From contig JAJPHO010000133.1 in assembly GCA_021325215.1 (NCBI GenBank), positions 1 through 45,596 of the forward strand: DNA of 45,596 nt, read 5' to 3'. A model generated the notes under the pieces. That model was not told where the DNA came from. It did not search any database and was given only the letters and a program-made list of their open reading frames with translations. Positions within the stretch are counted from its first letter, which is position 1. Every line of letters starts with the position of its first letter. Source of the DNA: Alphaproteobacteria bacterium (GTDB lineage Bacteria > Pseudomonadota > Alphaproteobacteria > Rhodospirillales > Magnetospirillaceae). The translations under genes were made by a program, and so were the position numbers. Below, in pieces: positions 1 through 8,504 of this stretch.

Positions 1-1092
<1,092 letters not shown>

Positions 1093-1111
1093 AGGCCCGA
1101 CCTTCACTGAA

Positions 1112-1169
1112 CCGCCCGCCCCCCGGCGCCGTTTGACCGCTTGATGCGCGTCAAGGCTCCGGCGGGCGG
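1112..1169 (+). terminator. GC-rich hairpin downstream of gyrB enclosing an FNR-type box
   Basis: CCGCCCGCC at 1112-1120 pairs perfectly with GGCGGGCGG at 1161-1169, and an inner TTGAC/GTCAA pair (1133-1137 with 1150-1154) extends the structure. No T-run follows, so if it terminates gyrB it is not a classic intrinsic terminator. The inner arm overlaps the FNR-like site at 1141-1154, so part of the symmetry belongs to that site. Confidence 0.4.
1141..1154 (+). promoter_or_regulatory. FNR/FixK box, chemoreceptor-partner switch operon
   Basis: TTGATGCGCGTCAA matches the FNR/FixK consensus TTGAT-N4-ATCAA in nine of ten half-site positions. TATTAT at 1179-1184 sits 34 bp from the box centre and could serve as the -10 element. 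This would give a leader of roughly 185 nt before the chemoreceptor start at 1376, much longer than for the other boxes in the window, so the assignment of the target is less certain. Confidence 0.6.
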
Positions 1170-1375
1170 GACCTACCCTATTATTACCGGATCGACGTTG
1201 CGACGGCCGCACTCGGCCGGGCGCACTCTTGGCGTGTGCGACGCCTGGAAAGCATCGACTTAAAATATTGTAATATCGATTATTTACCACTATAGGTAGA
1301 GACGACATGAGTCTCGTCGATGGCTCGACCTGATTCGATGCAGTACAGGTCTTCCGACATCGGGGGGGAGGCTCT

Positions 1376-3343
1376 ATGCGCATATTCCAGCGGCTCAGCC
1401 TGATTACGAAACTCATCCTGCCGATCCTGGTGGTCGCCGCGGTCATGGCCGGCATGCTCGTCCGCGCGATGACCACATTCGATGCGATCAACGACGACAT
1501 CCAGAGCATCGGCAACTTCACCGAACCGCGCGTCGACCAGAATTTGCGGATACTCGCCGCCATCCACGCGGCACGCGACGACGCCAAGAACACCATCATC
1601 ATATCCGATCCGGAAGCCAGGAAAGCCAGCGAGGCCGCGGCCCAGGCCGACCTCTCGAACGCTGTCGCCGCCGCCGACCGTCTGATCGCGCTCTCCCCCA
1701 CGCCGGACCGCAAGGCGACATACGAGAAATTGAAGGGGATGATCCTCGCCTATGGGGCGGCGCTGGGGAAAGTAACCCAGGCGGCCCTGCGGGGAGATAA
1801 CGCCGAAGCGCTCAGGGCGGTCCTCGAGGTGATCCCGATCCGCAAGGAACTGGTCGAATTCGTCGAACACCGCGTCGCGGTGAATACCGACGAACTGCAG
1901 GCGAAAATGCGTGAGGCCGAGCAAACCAACAGATCGGCGAAAACCGGCCTGATGGTGGCCTCGATCGCCGGGATGACGGTCGCGGTGGCGGGTCTGCTCG
2001 CCCTGTCGTTCTTCAGCATCGTCCGCCCCATCCGCCGGCTCACCGCGACCCTCGCCGCGCTGGCCCGGGGAAACTCAGCCCAGGAGGTTCCGCAGGTATC
2101 CGATCAGGCCGAGATCGGCCGGATGCGCGAGGCGGTGGTCATACTCCGCGAAGAGGCGAGAAAGGCATTCGCACAAAGCCGCATGCTCGACGTCATGCCC
2201 GCCAACATCATCGTCGCCGACCCGGCGAACGGCGTGATCACTTACGCCAACAAGGCGGCGCTGTCGCTGATCAAGAGCATCGAGCATCTGCTGCCGGTAA
2301 AAGCGGAGGATCTGGTCGGAACCAGCATGGACCGCTTCCATCGCAATCCGGCCCATCAGCGGAACATCCTGGCCGACCCCTCGCGCCTGCCCTGGACGAC
2401 GAAGATCCAGGTCGGCCCCGAGTGGGCCGACCTACAGGTCTCCGCCATCCATGACGCCGACGGCAATTATATCGCGGCGCTCCTGAACTGGTTCGTCGCC
2501 ACCGGCAAGGTCAATGCGACGAGCGAATTCGAGGTCTCCTTCATGGGCGCCGTCGACCAATTGGGGGCGGCGACCGGCAATATCAACGAAACGGCGGCAA
2601 CCCTGTCGCAGACCGCCATCCAAACCCAGGCGCGCTCGCAGGCGGTCGCGGCGGCGGCGGAGCAGGCCACGGCCAGCGTCCAAACGGTGGCGAGCGCCGC
2701 CGAGCAGCTCTCGGCCTCCATCGCCGAAATAGGCCGCCAGGTCGTGCAGGCGTCCGACATCTCCAGAACCGCCGTGGACGAGGCACAGCGCACCAACCAG
2801 ACCATCGATGGCTTGACCGAGGGAGCCGCGCGGATCGGCGATGTGGTCAGGTTGATTTCCGAGATCGCCTCGCAGACCAACCTTCTGGCCTTGAACGCGA
2901 CCATAGAAGCGGCGCGCGCCGGCGAGGCGGGCAAGGGGTTCGCCGTGGTCGCGGCCGAAGTCAAGCACCTGGCCAACCAGACCGCGAAGGCGACCGAGGA
3001 GATCACGCAGCAGATAGAGGGCATTCAGGGATCGACCGCGGAAAGCGTGCTGGCGCTGCGCCGGATCAACGACACCATCGATCAGATGGCCGCCATCAAT
3101 ACGGCTATCGCCTCCGCCATCGAGCAGCAGACCGCGGCCACCGCCGAGATCGCCCGCAACGTGCAGGAGGCCGCCAGCGGAACGCAGGAAGTCTCGTCGA
3201 ACATCGCCGGGGTCACGCAGGCAGCGACCGAGACGGAGGGCGCCTCGCAAAAACTGATCGGCGCCGCCTCCGTGCTGTCGCAGGAAAGCAAGGTCCTCCG
3301 GTCGCGCGTGGACAATTTCATCGTGAGCATGCGGGCGCTGTAG
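1376..3343 (+). CDS. Methyl-accepting chemotaxis protein with HAMP and PAS domains
   Basis: Chemoreceptor of 655 residues. A membrane segment at about 13-32 is followed by a periplasmic four-helix-type sensor region to about 190, a second membrane segment near 193-215, a HAMP domain with the RPIRRLT start, and a PAS domain at about 260-370 of the type that reads [13 protein letters not shown]. The C-terminal signalling domain has the conserved tip [19 protein letters not shown]. The ATG at 1376 has GGGGAGG just upstream. No cheA, cheW or methyltransferase gene is nearby; instead the stop codon overlaps the start of an RsbU-like gene. The receptor may therefore signal to a partner-switching module rather than, or as well as, a flagellar Che pathway. 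That link is inferred from gene order. Confidence 0.93.
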   Translation: MRIFQRLSLITKLILPILVVAAVMAGMLVRAMTTFDAINDDIQSIGNFTEPRVDQNLRILAAIHAARDDAKNTIIISDPEARKASEAAAQADLSNAVAAADRLIALSPTPDRKATYEKLKGMILAYGAALGKVTQAALRGDNAEALRAVLEVIPIRKELVEFVEHRVAVNTDELQAKMREAEQTNRSAKTGLMVASIAGMTVAVAGLLALSFFSIVRPIRRLTATLAALARGNSAQEVPQVSDQAEIGRMREAVVILREEARKAFAQSRMLDVMPANIIVADPANGVITYANKAALSLIKSIEHLLPVKAEDLVGTSMDRFHRNPAHQRNILADPSRLPWTTKIQVGPEWADLQVSAIHDADGNYIAALLNWFVATGKVNATSEFEVSFMGAVDQLGAATGNINETAATLSQTAIQTQARSQAVAAAAEQATASVQTVASAAEQLSASIAEIGRQVVQASDISRTAVDEAQRTNQTIDGLTEGAARIGDVVRLISEIASQTNLLALNATIEAARAGEAGKGFAVVAAEVKHLANQTAKATEEITQQIEGIQGSTAESVLALRRINDTIDQMAAINTAIASAIEQQTAATAEIARNVQEAASGTQEVSSNIAGVTQAATETEGASQKLIGAASVLSQESKVLRSRVDNFIVSMRAL

Positions 3344-4554
3344 TGTCCTCGCGATCGATCGACCTGGCACCGGGACTTCCGGCGGCGAATATCGGCGCCA
3401 TGCACATGTATCTGGCCGAAGACGACCTGATGATGCGGACGATGGTGTCCACCACGATCAGAGGGCTGGGCGTGGGCAAGCTGACCGTGGCGCGCGATGG
3501 ACAGGAATGCCTGGCGCTGATCGAAAAGGCGGGCATCCCGGATCTTTTCATGCTGGACGTGAACATGCCCAACATGGACGGATACGAGACCTGCCGCGCC
3601 CTCCGGTCGATACCGGACTGCCGCGACGTGCCGATCATCTTCGGCGCCGGCCTGGACCAGCCCCGCGCCTGCCACAGATGCTTCGAAGTGGGCGGCACGG
3701 ACCTGATCCACAAGCCCTATTTCATCCCCGAGCTGCGCGCCAGACTGAGGGTGCATCTCGAACGGATCTCGATGACGCGGTCCCTGCGCGCCTTTCACCG
3801 GAGGATGGAGGACGCGCTGCAGGCCGCCGGGGCGATGCAGCGCTCCCTGATGCCCGGCGACGGGGACCTCGATCTCGGCGCTCCCGGCCTGTCCTTCGAT
3901 TGGATGTTCGAACCGGCCGAATCGATCGGCGGTGATCTATGGTGCGTGGAACCCCTGGGAGACGGCCGCATCTTCGTCACGCTGCTCGACGTCTGCGGGC
4001 ATGGATTGATCGCGGCCATCAACGCCTTCAGGGTGCACGGGCTGTTCTCCCGCCTCGCCGGACAGCGCGCCACACCGGGCGCCTGGCTCTCCTCCCTCAA
4101 CACGATCATGGCCCGCGATTTTCGTTGCGAGGTGTTCGCCACCGGCCTGTGCGGGGTATTGGATTGCGAGGCCGGCACCTTCACCTACGCGTCGGCGGGA
4201 TCGCCGCGTCCCCTGATGGGCCGGCGCCTGGTTGACGGCCGCTGGGGCATTCAGGTGCTGCCCTCTTCCGGCTTCATGCTGGGCATGGTCGCCGCCGCCC
4301 GCTACCCGGCCCGCCGCATTCCCTTCCGCCAAGACCAATTTCTGTTTCTGTACAGCGATGGCGCGATACGCACCAGCGAGGGCAGCGAGATGGACGACCG
4401 GACGCTGTCCGCGCTGCTCCGGAGTTGCGTCGAATGCGGCGACCCGTCGCCGCTGTCCGCCCTGTCGGCCGCCTTGCCCGGCATGACGCACCATCACGAC
4501 GACGTGGTGATGCTGTGGTTCGCCCATCGGCTCGGCGCGGATGCTTACACCTGA
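3343..4554 (+). CDS. Receiver-PP2C (SpoIIE/RsbU-type) serine phosphatase
   Basis: Response regulator with a phosphatase output, 403 residues. The receiver (about 20-145) has the acidic pair AEDD, the phospho-acceptor in MLDVNMPNMDG and the conserved lysine in HKPYF, so it looks able to be phosphorylated. The PP2C domain keeps the metal ligands in GGDLW, LLDVCGHG, LYSDGAI and HHHDDVV, which predicts an active Ser/Thr phosphatase. The family dephosphorylates STAS anti-anti-sigma proteins; such a protein is encoded 13 bp downstream. The GTG start overlaps the last base of the chemoreceptor stop codon. An ATG at 3400 coincides with the first strand of the receiver and is an alternative start. Confidence 0.9.
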   Translation: MSSRSIDLAPGLPAANIGAMHMYLAEDDLMMRTMVSTTIRGLGVGKLTVARDGQECLALIEKAGIPDLFMLDVNMPNMDGYETCRALRSIPDCRDVPIIFGAGLDQPRACHRCFEVGGTDLIHKPYFIPELRARLRVHLERISMTRSLRAFHRRMEDALQAAGAMQRSLMPGDGDLDLGAPGLSFDWMFEPAESIGGDLWCVEPLGDGRIFVTLLDVCGHGLIAAINAFRVHGLFSRLAGQRATPGAWLSSLNTIMARDFRCEVFATGLCGVLDCEAGTFTYASAGSPRPLMGRRLVDGRWGIQVLPSSGFMLGMVAAARYPARRIPFRQDQFLFLYSDGAIRTSEGSEMDDRTLSALLRSCVECGDPSPLSALSAALPGMTHHHDDVVMLWFAHRLGADAYT

Positions 4555-4567
4555 AGGGGAGAGCGAG

Positions 4568-4888
4568 ATGGAGACGCGGCACGCTAAACAGGGACAGGAT
4601 TATGTCGTGACGATGAGCGGCAGCATGACGTTCCGCGACTTTCAATCCTCGGACCACCTGATCTCCAGGATCGGCGAGGAACTGGAAAGCGGATCGCCGC
4701 CGAGCTCGGTCGTCTTCGACCTGAGCGCGGTCGACATGATCGACAGCCATTGGCTAGGCGTTTTCGTGCGAATTCTCAAACGGACGGAAGAAAAGGAAAT
4801 ACCGGTCGTCCTCCGTCGCCCGCAGCCCCCGGTGATCCGCCTTTTCAAACTCGTTCAGTTCGAACGGGTCTTCCGTATCGAGGCATGA
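4568..4888 (+). CDS. STAS-domain anti-sigma factor antagonist (RsbV/SpoIIAA-like)
   Basis: A 106-residue single STAS domain. The core reads VVFDLSAVDMIDSHWLGVF, the strand-turn-helix around the regulatory serine of RsbV and SpoIIAA. In those proteins the loop is DSSG or DSTG; here it is D59-S60-H61-W62, so only one hydroxyl residue remains in the loop. In the family, the unphosphorylated STAS protein binds the kinase and releases its client. The ATG at 4568 follows AGGGGAG with good spacing, which favours it over the upstream ATG at 4541 inside the phosphatase gene. It sits between the PP2C phosphatase and the kinase, the usual arrangement of a partner switch. Confidence 0.87.
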   Translation: METRHAKQGQDYVVTMSGSMTFRDFQSSDHLISRIGEELESGSPPSSVVFDLSAVDMIDSHWLGVFVRILKRTEEKEIPVVLRRPQPPVIRLFKLVQFERVFRIEA

Positions 4889-4889
4889 G

Positions 4890-5408
4890 ATGGGGTATCC
4901 AGCCGAAATCGCCGTCGCCCCCTGCAACGCGCCCATCCATTTTCTGTCCGCGCATGACGGGCCCTGGTTCGAAGAAGCGGTCGCCCGCATGAGCGGCGAT
5001 GCGTCACTTGTCCTCGGGCTGTGTTTCGACAGCCGCACCGCCGCGATGCTCGACGTTGCTCAGATGGCTGTTCAGACCCTGTCGACGGCGGGACATGTCG
5101 AGCCGCCCTTCTCGGAAGATTTGCGCCTGATCCTGACAGAGCTGATCGCCAATGCCCATCTGCACGGCAATCTGCGCGGAATGGCGCCGGGAGACGCGCC
5201 CGAATGGGCACTGAACCTGGGAATCGCCCTGCACGTCCGGCGGCAGGGCGGAGAGATGACGCTCATGATCGCGAACGCCCCTCCGATAACCGGGACCGTC
5301 TGGCCGGCCGAGAGAGGGCTCGGCCTGACCATCATCGAAAGTCTGGGCGGAAAGATCGCCCATTCCCCGGACTTGAGCCGCTGGACCGTCCGCCTGTCGC
5401 TCGGCTGA
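4890..5408 (+). CDS. RsbW-like anti-sigma/serine kinase (HATPase_c)
   Basis: Protein of 172 residues with a GHKL-type ATP-binding fold. The N-box is visible as LRLILTELIANAHLHGN (about 80-96) and the G-box as GLGLTIIESLGG near 148-159. These proteins bind and phosphorylate a STAS antagonist and sequester a sigma factor or another effector. The start codon lies one base after the stop of the STAS gene. No sigma factor gene is adjacent, so the final client is unknown. The first 60 residues have no clear match and may be a partner-binding extension. Some two-component systems also use lone HATPase_c proteins, but the neighbours argue for partner switching. Confidence 0.86.
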   Translation: MGYPAEIAVAPCNAPIHFLSAHDGPWFEEAVARMSGDASLVLGLCFDSRTAAMLDVAQMAVQTLSTAGHVEPPFSEDLRLILTELIANAHLHGNLRGMAPGDAPEWALNLGIALHVRRQGGEMTLMIANAPPITGTVWPAERGLGLTIIESLGGKIAHSPDLSRWTVRLSLG

Positions 5409-5458
5409 AGGACGGAAAATCGGCGGAGTTCCAGGCTCCAGCTGGCATGATTCCAGGC

Positions 5459-5472
5459 TTGACGCCGATCAA
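5459..5472 (+). promoter_or_regulatory. FNR/FixK box of ompW
   Basis: TTGACGCCGATCAA fits the FNR/FixK consensus. TTTAAT at 5493-5498 lies 30 bp from the box centre and resembles a -10 element, which puts transcription start near 5505 and the box close to -40. The box centre is 78 bp before the ompW start. OmpW is a known FNR target in enteric bacteria, which supports the reading. Confidence 0.72.
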
Positions 5473-5543
5473 AGACCACATTGCGCGTAGGGTTTAATTC
5501 CTTGCCCAGAGCCATACCGGCCGAAGGGAACAAGGAATTGATC

Positions 5544-6200
5544 ATGCAAAAGAAGATTTTGACCGGCATCGCCGGGCTCAGCCTGCTGGCCCTCATGACC
5601 GCCGCCCGGGCGGAAGAGACCGACACCGGCTTCCAGCCGGGTTCGATCCTGGTCCGCGTCCGGGCGCTGGACGTAGATCCCCAGGTCTCGTCCTCGGTTT
5701 CGGTCGTCCAGGGCTCGGTCCACGCCTCCAACAATGTGGTGCCGGAAATCGACGGCACTTATTTCTTCACGCCCAACCTGTCGGCGGAGCTGATCGCCGC
5801 GGTGACTTACCACACGGTCAAGGATGAGGGGTCGGTCGCCGGCAACCTGCCGCTCGGCTCGGTCCGCCTCCTGCCGCCGACCCTGACGGCGCAGTGGCAT
5901 TTCCTGCCCCAGCAGACCATCAACCCCTATGTCGGCGCCGGCATCAATTACACCTTCTTCTACGGGGTCAAGGGCAGCTCCCTGCCGATCATCTACAGCA
6001 CCCATTACAGCGACGGTGTCGGGGCCGCCCTGCAGGCCGGCGCCGATATCCGGCTGAGCGGCAATTGGTACTTCAACGTCGACGTCAAAAAGCTGTTTCT
6101 CGAAACCGACGTCACGCTCGGCACCGCCGTCGGGCAGGTCAAGGCCAAGGTCAATCTCGACCCCTGGCTGGTCGGCGCCGGGTTCGGCTACCGGTTCTGA
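5544..6200 (+). CDS. ompW: OmpW-family outer membrane beta-barrel protein
   Basis: Outer membrane protein of 218 residues. It starts with a signal peptide, MQKKILTGIAGLSLLALM and so on, with likely cleavage after the AARA motif near residue 22. Alternating hydrophobic strands follow, with typical OmpW features: NPYVGAGINYTFFY in the middle and the terminal strand VGAGFGYRF ending in phenylalanine, the signal for barrel assembly. OmpW proteins form small eight-stranded barrels that pass hydrophobic compounds. The ATG at 5544 has AAGGA seven bases upstream. The gene stands alone with its own FNR-type promoter and a strong hairpin after the stop. Confidence 0.9.
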   Translation: MQKKILTGIAGLSLLALMTAARAEETDTGFQPGSILVRVRALDVDPQVSSSVSVVQGSVHASNNVVPEIDGTYFFTPNLSAELIAAVTYHTVKDEGSVAGNLPLGSVRLLPPTLTAQWHFLPQQTINPYVGAGINYTFFYGVKGSSLPIIYSTHYSDGVGAALQAGADIRLSGNWYFNVDVKKLFLETDVTLGTAVGQVKAKVNLDPWLVGAGFGYRF

Positions 6201-6209
6201 TGCGTGGGC

Positions 6210-6236
6210 GTGAAGCGGCATGACATGCCGCTTCAC
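6210..6236 (+). terminator. Hairpin downstream of ompW
   Basis: GTGAAGCGGCAT at 6210-6221 and ATGCCGCTTCAC at 6225-6236 form a 12-bp perfect stem with a three-base loop. Bases 6203-6206 and 6238-6241 could add an outer pair. No T-run follows. It lies between the ompW stop and the FNR box of the next gene, so a transcription end is the simplest reading. Confidence 0.6.
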
Positions 6237-6258
6237 TCACGAAAGACGCTCCGACAAA

Positions 6259-6272
6259 TTGATCGGCATCAA
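6259..6272 (+). promoter_or_regulatory. FNR/FixK box of sulP
   Basis: TTGATCGGCATCAA is a perfect match to TTGAT-N4-ATCAA. TAGACT at 6295-6300 is exactly 32 bp from the box centre, the class II spacing, and the SulP start codon is about 70 bp from the centre. Confidence 0.75.
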
Positions 6273-6335
6273 ATCCTCGCCGGGAATGTTGGGATAGACT
6301 GCGCGGCAGCGGAGGCATTCGCCTGGGGGCTTCGC

Positions 6336-8018
6336 ATGAATTCGCGTCTCTATCTGCATTTCCGGCCCAAATTGCTTTCCGCCCTGACGGAGTATCGCCC
6401 GGCGGATTTCGCGCTCGATCTTTCCGCCGGCATCACGGTGGGGGCCGTCGCCCTGCCCCTGGCCATGGCCTTCGCGATCGCCAGCGGGCTCAAGCCGGAG
6501 GCCGGCCTCTATACCGCGATCACCGCCGGCTTTCTGATATCGCTGATGGGCGGCTCGAAGGTGCAGATCGGCGGCCCCGCCGGTGCCTTCATCGTCATCG
6601 TCTACGGGATCGTCCGGCGCTACGGCGTCGACGGGCTGATCGTCTCGACGATGCTGGCGGGGCTATTGCTGATCGGCATGGCCTTGCTGCGGCTCGGCGG
6701 GCTGATCCGCTTCGTTCCCGTCGCGATCGTCATCGGCTTCACCAACGGCATCGCCGTGCTGATCGGTCTGTCGCAGATCAAGGATTTCCTGGGTCTGCGG
6801 ATGGACGACCCGCCGGCGGACTTCTTCGGCCGGATCGCCGAAATCGCCGCCCATCTGAACAGCGTCAACCCGAACGCCTGCCTGCTGGGCCTGGCCACGG
6901 CGGCGATCGTGTTCGGCTGGCCGGCGCTGGTGCGCAGGCTCGATGTGCCCATCCTCGGCCGCGTCCCCGGCAGTATCATCGCCCTCGCGCTGGGGACGGC
7001 GCTGGTGACCTTCCTGCATCTCTCGGTCGAGACCGTCGGCACCCGCTTCGGCGGCATTCCCTCTTCTCTGCCAGATCCGTCGCTGCCCCATTTCCACCTG
7101 GGCGACCTTGCCGAACTGATCCGCCCCGCCGTGACCATCGCGCTGCTCGGGGCGATCGAGTCCCTGCTGTGCGCCCGTGTGGCCGACGGCATGATCGGCG
7201 ACCGCCACGACCCCAATCAGGAATTGCTGGCGCAGGGCTTTGCCAATCTCACGGCGCCGCTGCTGGGCGGCTACTGCGCAACCGGCACCATCGCCCGCAC
7301 GGTGACGAATATCCGCTCGGGTGCCCGCACTCCGGTCGCCGGCATCGTGCATGCGGCCACGCTGCTGGTGATTCTGCTGGTCGGAGCGCCCCTCGCCCGG
7401 AATGTGCCGCTGGCGGTCCTCGCCGGGATCTTGATCTGCGTCGCCTACAATATGGGCGAGTGGCACGAATTCGCGCGGCTCCGGCACTTCTCGAACAATT
7501 ACCGGGCGATCCTGCTGGCGACGTTCCTTCTCACGGTGACCGTCGACCTTACCGTCGCGGTGGAAGTCGGACTGGGACTGTCCTTCTTCTTTTTCGTCAC
7601 CAGGATCAGCACCCTCACCAGCCTGGAGCCCGTACCGGAAATCGAAACCCAGGGGCTGGCCCGGCTTGGCGACAGGGTCGAAGCCTATCGGCTGATGGGA
7701 TCGCTGTTCTTCGCCACCGTCGACAAGATCGAAGCGTTGGCCGAACCCGGCCGCCCGGTCCCGGAAATCCTGATTCTGAGCCTCAGCAATCTCCTCAATA
7801 TCGATACCTCCGGGGTCGACGCGCTGGAGCACGTCCGCGCAACCCTTGCCGGGCGCGGCTGCCAGCTGGTGATCGCCGGCGCTCAGGGGCAGCCGCTGTC
7901 TCTCTTGCGGCGCTCCGGTTTCATCGAGGCGGTCGGCAGGGAGAATTTCTACGACAGCACCGCATCCGCCCTGGCCGGCGTGACCGACGCGCGGCTTGAT
8001 GCAAATCAAAGCGGCTGA
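6336..8018 (+). CDS. SulP-family anion transporter with STAS domain
   Basis: Inner membrane transporter of 560 residues. The N-terminal two thirds hold about 10-14 hydrophobic segments with the SulP signature region, GITVGAVALPLAMAFAIASG near 30-50 and the GPAGAF motif near 75. A STAS domain occupies about the last 110 residues and contains LNIDTSGVDALEHV. The family moves sulfate, bicarbonate or dicarboxylates; the substrate cannot be told from the sequence. The ATG at 6336 matches the normal start of the family; a longer reading frame from 6204 would run through the ompW hairpin and the FNR box. The 3' end carries another FNR-type box for the phasin gene. Confidence 0.9.
   Translation: MNSRLYLHFRPKLLSALTEYRPADFALDLSAGITVGAVALPLAMAFAIASGLKPEAGLYTAITAGFLISLMGGSKVQIGGPAGAFIVIVYGIVRRYGVDGLIVSTMLAGLLLIGMALLRLGGLIRFVPVAIVIGFTNGIAVLIGLSQIKDFLGLRMDDPPADFFGRIAEIAAHLNSVNPNACLLGLATAAIVFGWPALVRRLDVPILGRVPGSIIALALGTALVTFLHLSVETVGTRFGGIPSSLPDPSLPHFHLGDLAELIRPAVTIALLGAIESLLCARVADGMIGDRHDPNQELLAQGFANLTAPLLGGYCATGTIARTVTNIRSGARTPVAGIVHAATLLVILLVGAPLARNVPLAVLAGILICVAYNMGEWHEFARLRHFSNNYRAILLATFLLTVTVDLTVAVEVGLGLSFFFFVTRISTLTSLEPVPEIETQGLARLGDRVEAYRLMGSLFFATVDKIEALAEPGRPVPEILILSLSNLLNIDTSGVDALEHVRATLAGRGCQLVIAGAQGQPLSLLRRSGFIEAVGRENFYDSTASALAGVTDARLDANQSG
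7996..8009 (+). promoter_or_regulatory. FNR/FixK box of the phasin gene, inside the sulP 3' end
   Basis: TTGATGCAAATCAA is a perfect consensus match. It is encoded within the last codons of sulP. TTACAT at 8032-8037 lies 32 bp from the box centre and the phasin start is 78 bp away. Confidence 0.74.
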
Positions 8019-8079
8019 GCGCGATCCGGGCTTACATGAGGTGATCCGAACACGGATCTCTGACCGACAGGAGATCGCC

Positions 8080-8436
8080 ATGACCAAGCCCGTCCTCTCC
8101 GCCGCTCCCCTGCTGGCCCCGATGCAGGAAGGCATCGACCGCCTGCATGGGGCGACGGAGAAGCTCGGCACCACCTGTGCCGACATCGCCAGCCACAATT
8201 ACGTCTTCCTGCAAAGAACGGTGTTCGACGCCCTGACCGAAATCCAGGGCCTGTCGCGGGTGCGCAACCCGACCGAATTCCTCGAACTGGCCGGCCAGTT
8301 CGCCTGGCAGCAGGCCGAACGCAATCTCAAGGCGTGGGGCGATCTGTGCAACGATGTCTCGCGCTGCTGGCTCGAAGCGCTGGACACCACGCCCCCGGAC
8401 TCCGCCCAGGCCCCGATGAGCCGCGCCCGGCGCTGA
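8080..8436 (+). CDS. Phasin-family granule-associated protein
   Basis: A 118-residue, largely helical protein. Its middle resembles the phasin domain: a run of amphipathic helix with NYVFLQRTVFDALTEIQGL and then FLELAGQFAWQQAERNLKAW. Phasins coat polyhydroxyalkanoate granules and affect their number and size. The start at 8080 follows AGGAG with six bases between. A PHA synthase gene (phaC) lies elsewhere in the window, and both are near FixK-linked elements, which suggests that polymer storage is tuned to low oxygen. The protein has no signal peptide or membrane segment. Confidence 0.8.
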   Translation: MTKPVLSAAPLLAPMQEGIDRLHGATEKLGTTCADIASHNYVFLQRTVFDALTEIQGLSRVRNPTEFLELAGQFAWQQAERNLKAWGDLCNDVSRCWLEALDTTPPDSAQAPMSRARR

Positions 8437-8469
8437 ACCGCCGGACGACACTCCGCTCCGTCCTCTTCA

Positions 8470-8504
8470 GCGTGGCGCCGCCCCAAGCGGCGCCACGCCC
8501 TTTT
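8470..8504. terminator. Bidirectional intrinsic terminator
   Basis: A 12-bp perfect stem, GCGTGGCGCCGC (8470-8481) with GCGGCGCCACGC (8487-8498), has a five-base loop and is followed by CCTTTT. It sits between the convergent phasin and outer membrane factor genes and probably serves both, although the T-run favours the plus direction. Confidence 0.85.

Noticed and set aside
5429-5459. Direct repeat of TTCCAGGCT (5429-5437 and 5451-5459) before ompW
   Set aside because: It is short and with no clear role; the adjacent FNR box explains the regulatory signal better.
5494-5541. Inverted repeat AATTCCTTG / CAAGGAATT that could hide the ompW ribosome binding site (thermometer-like hairpin)
   Set aside because: The FNR-box geometry places transcription start near 5505, so the left arm overlaps the -10 element and would mostly not be transcribed.
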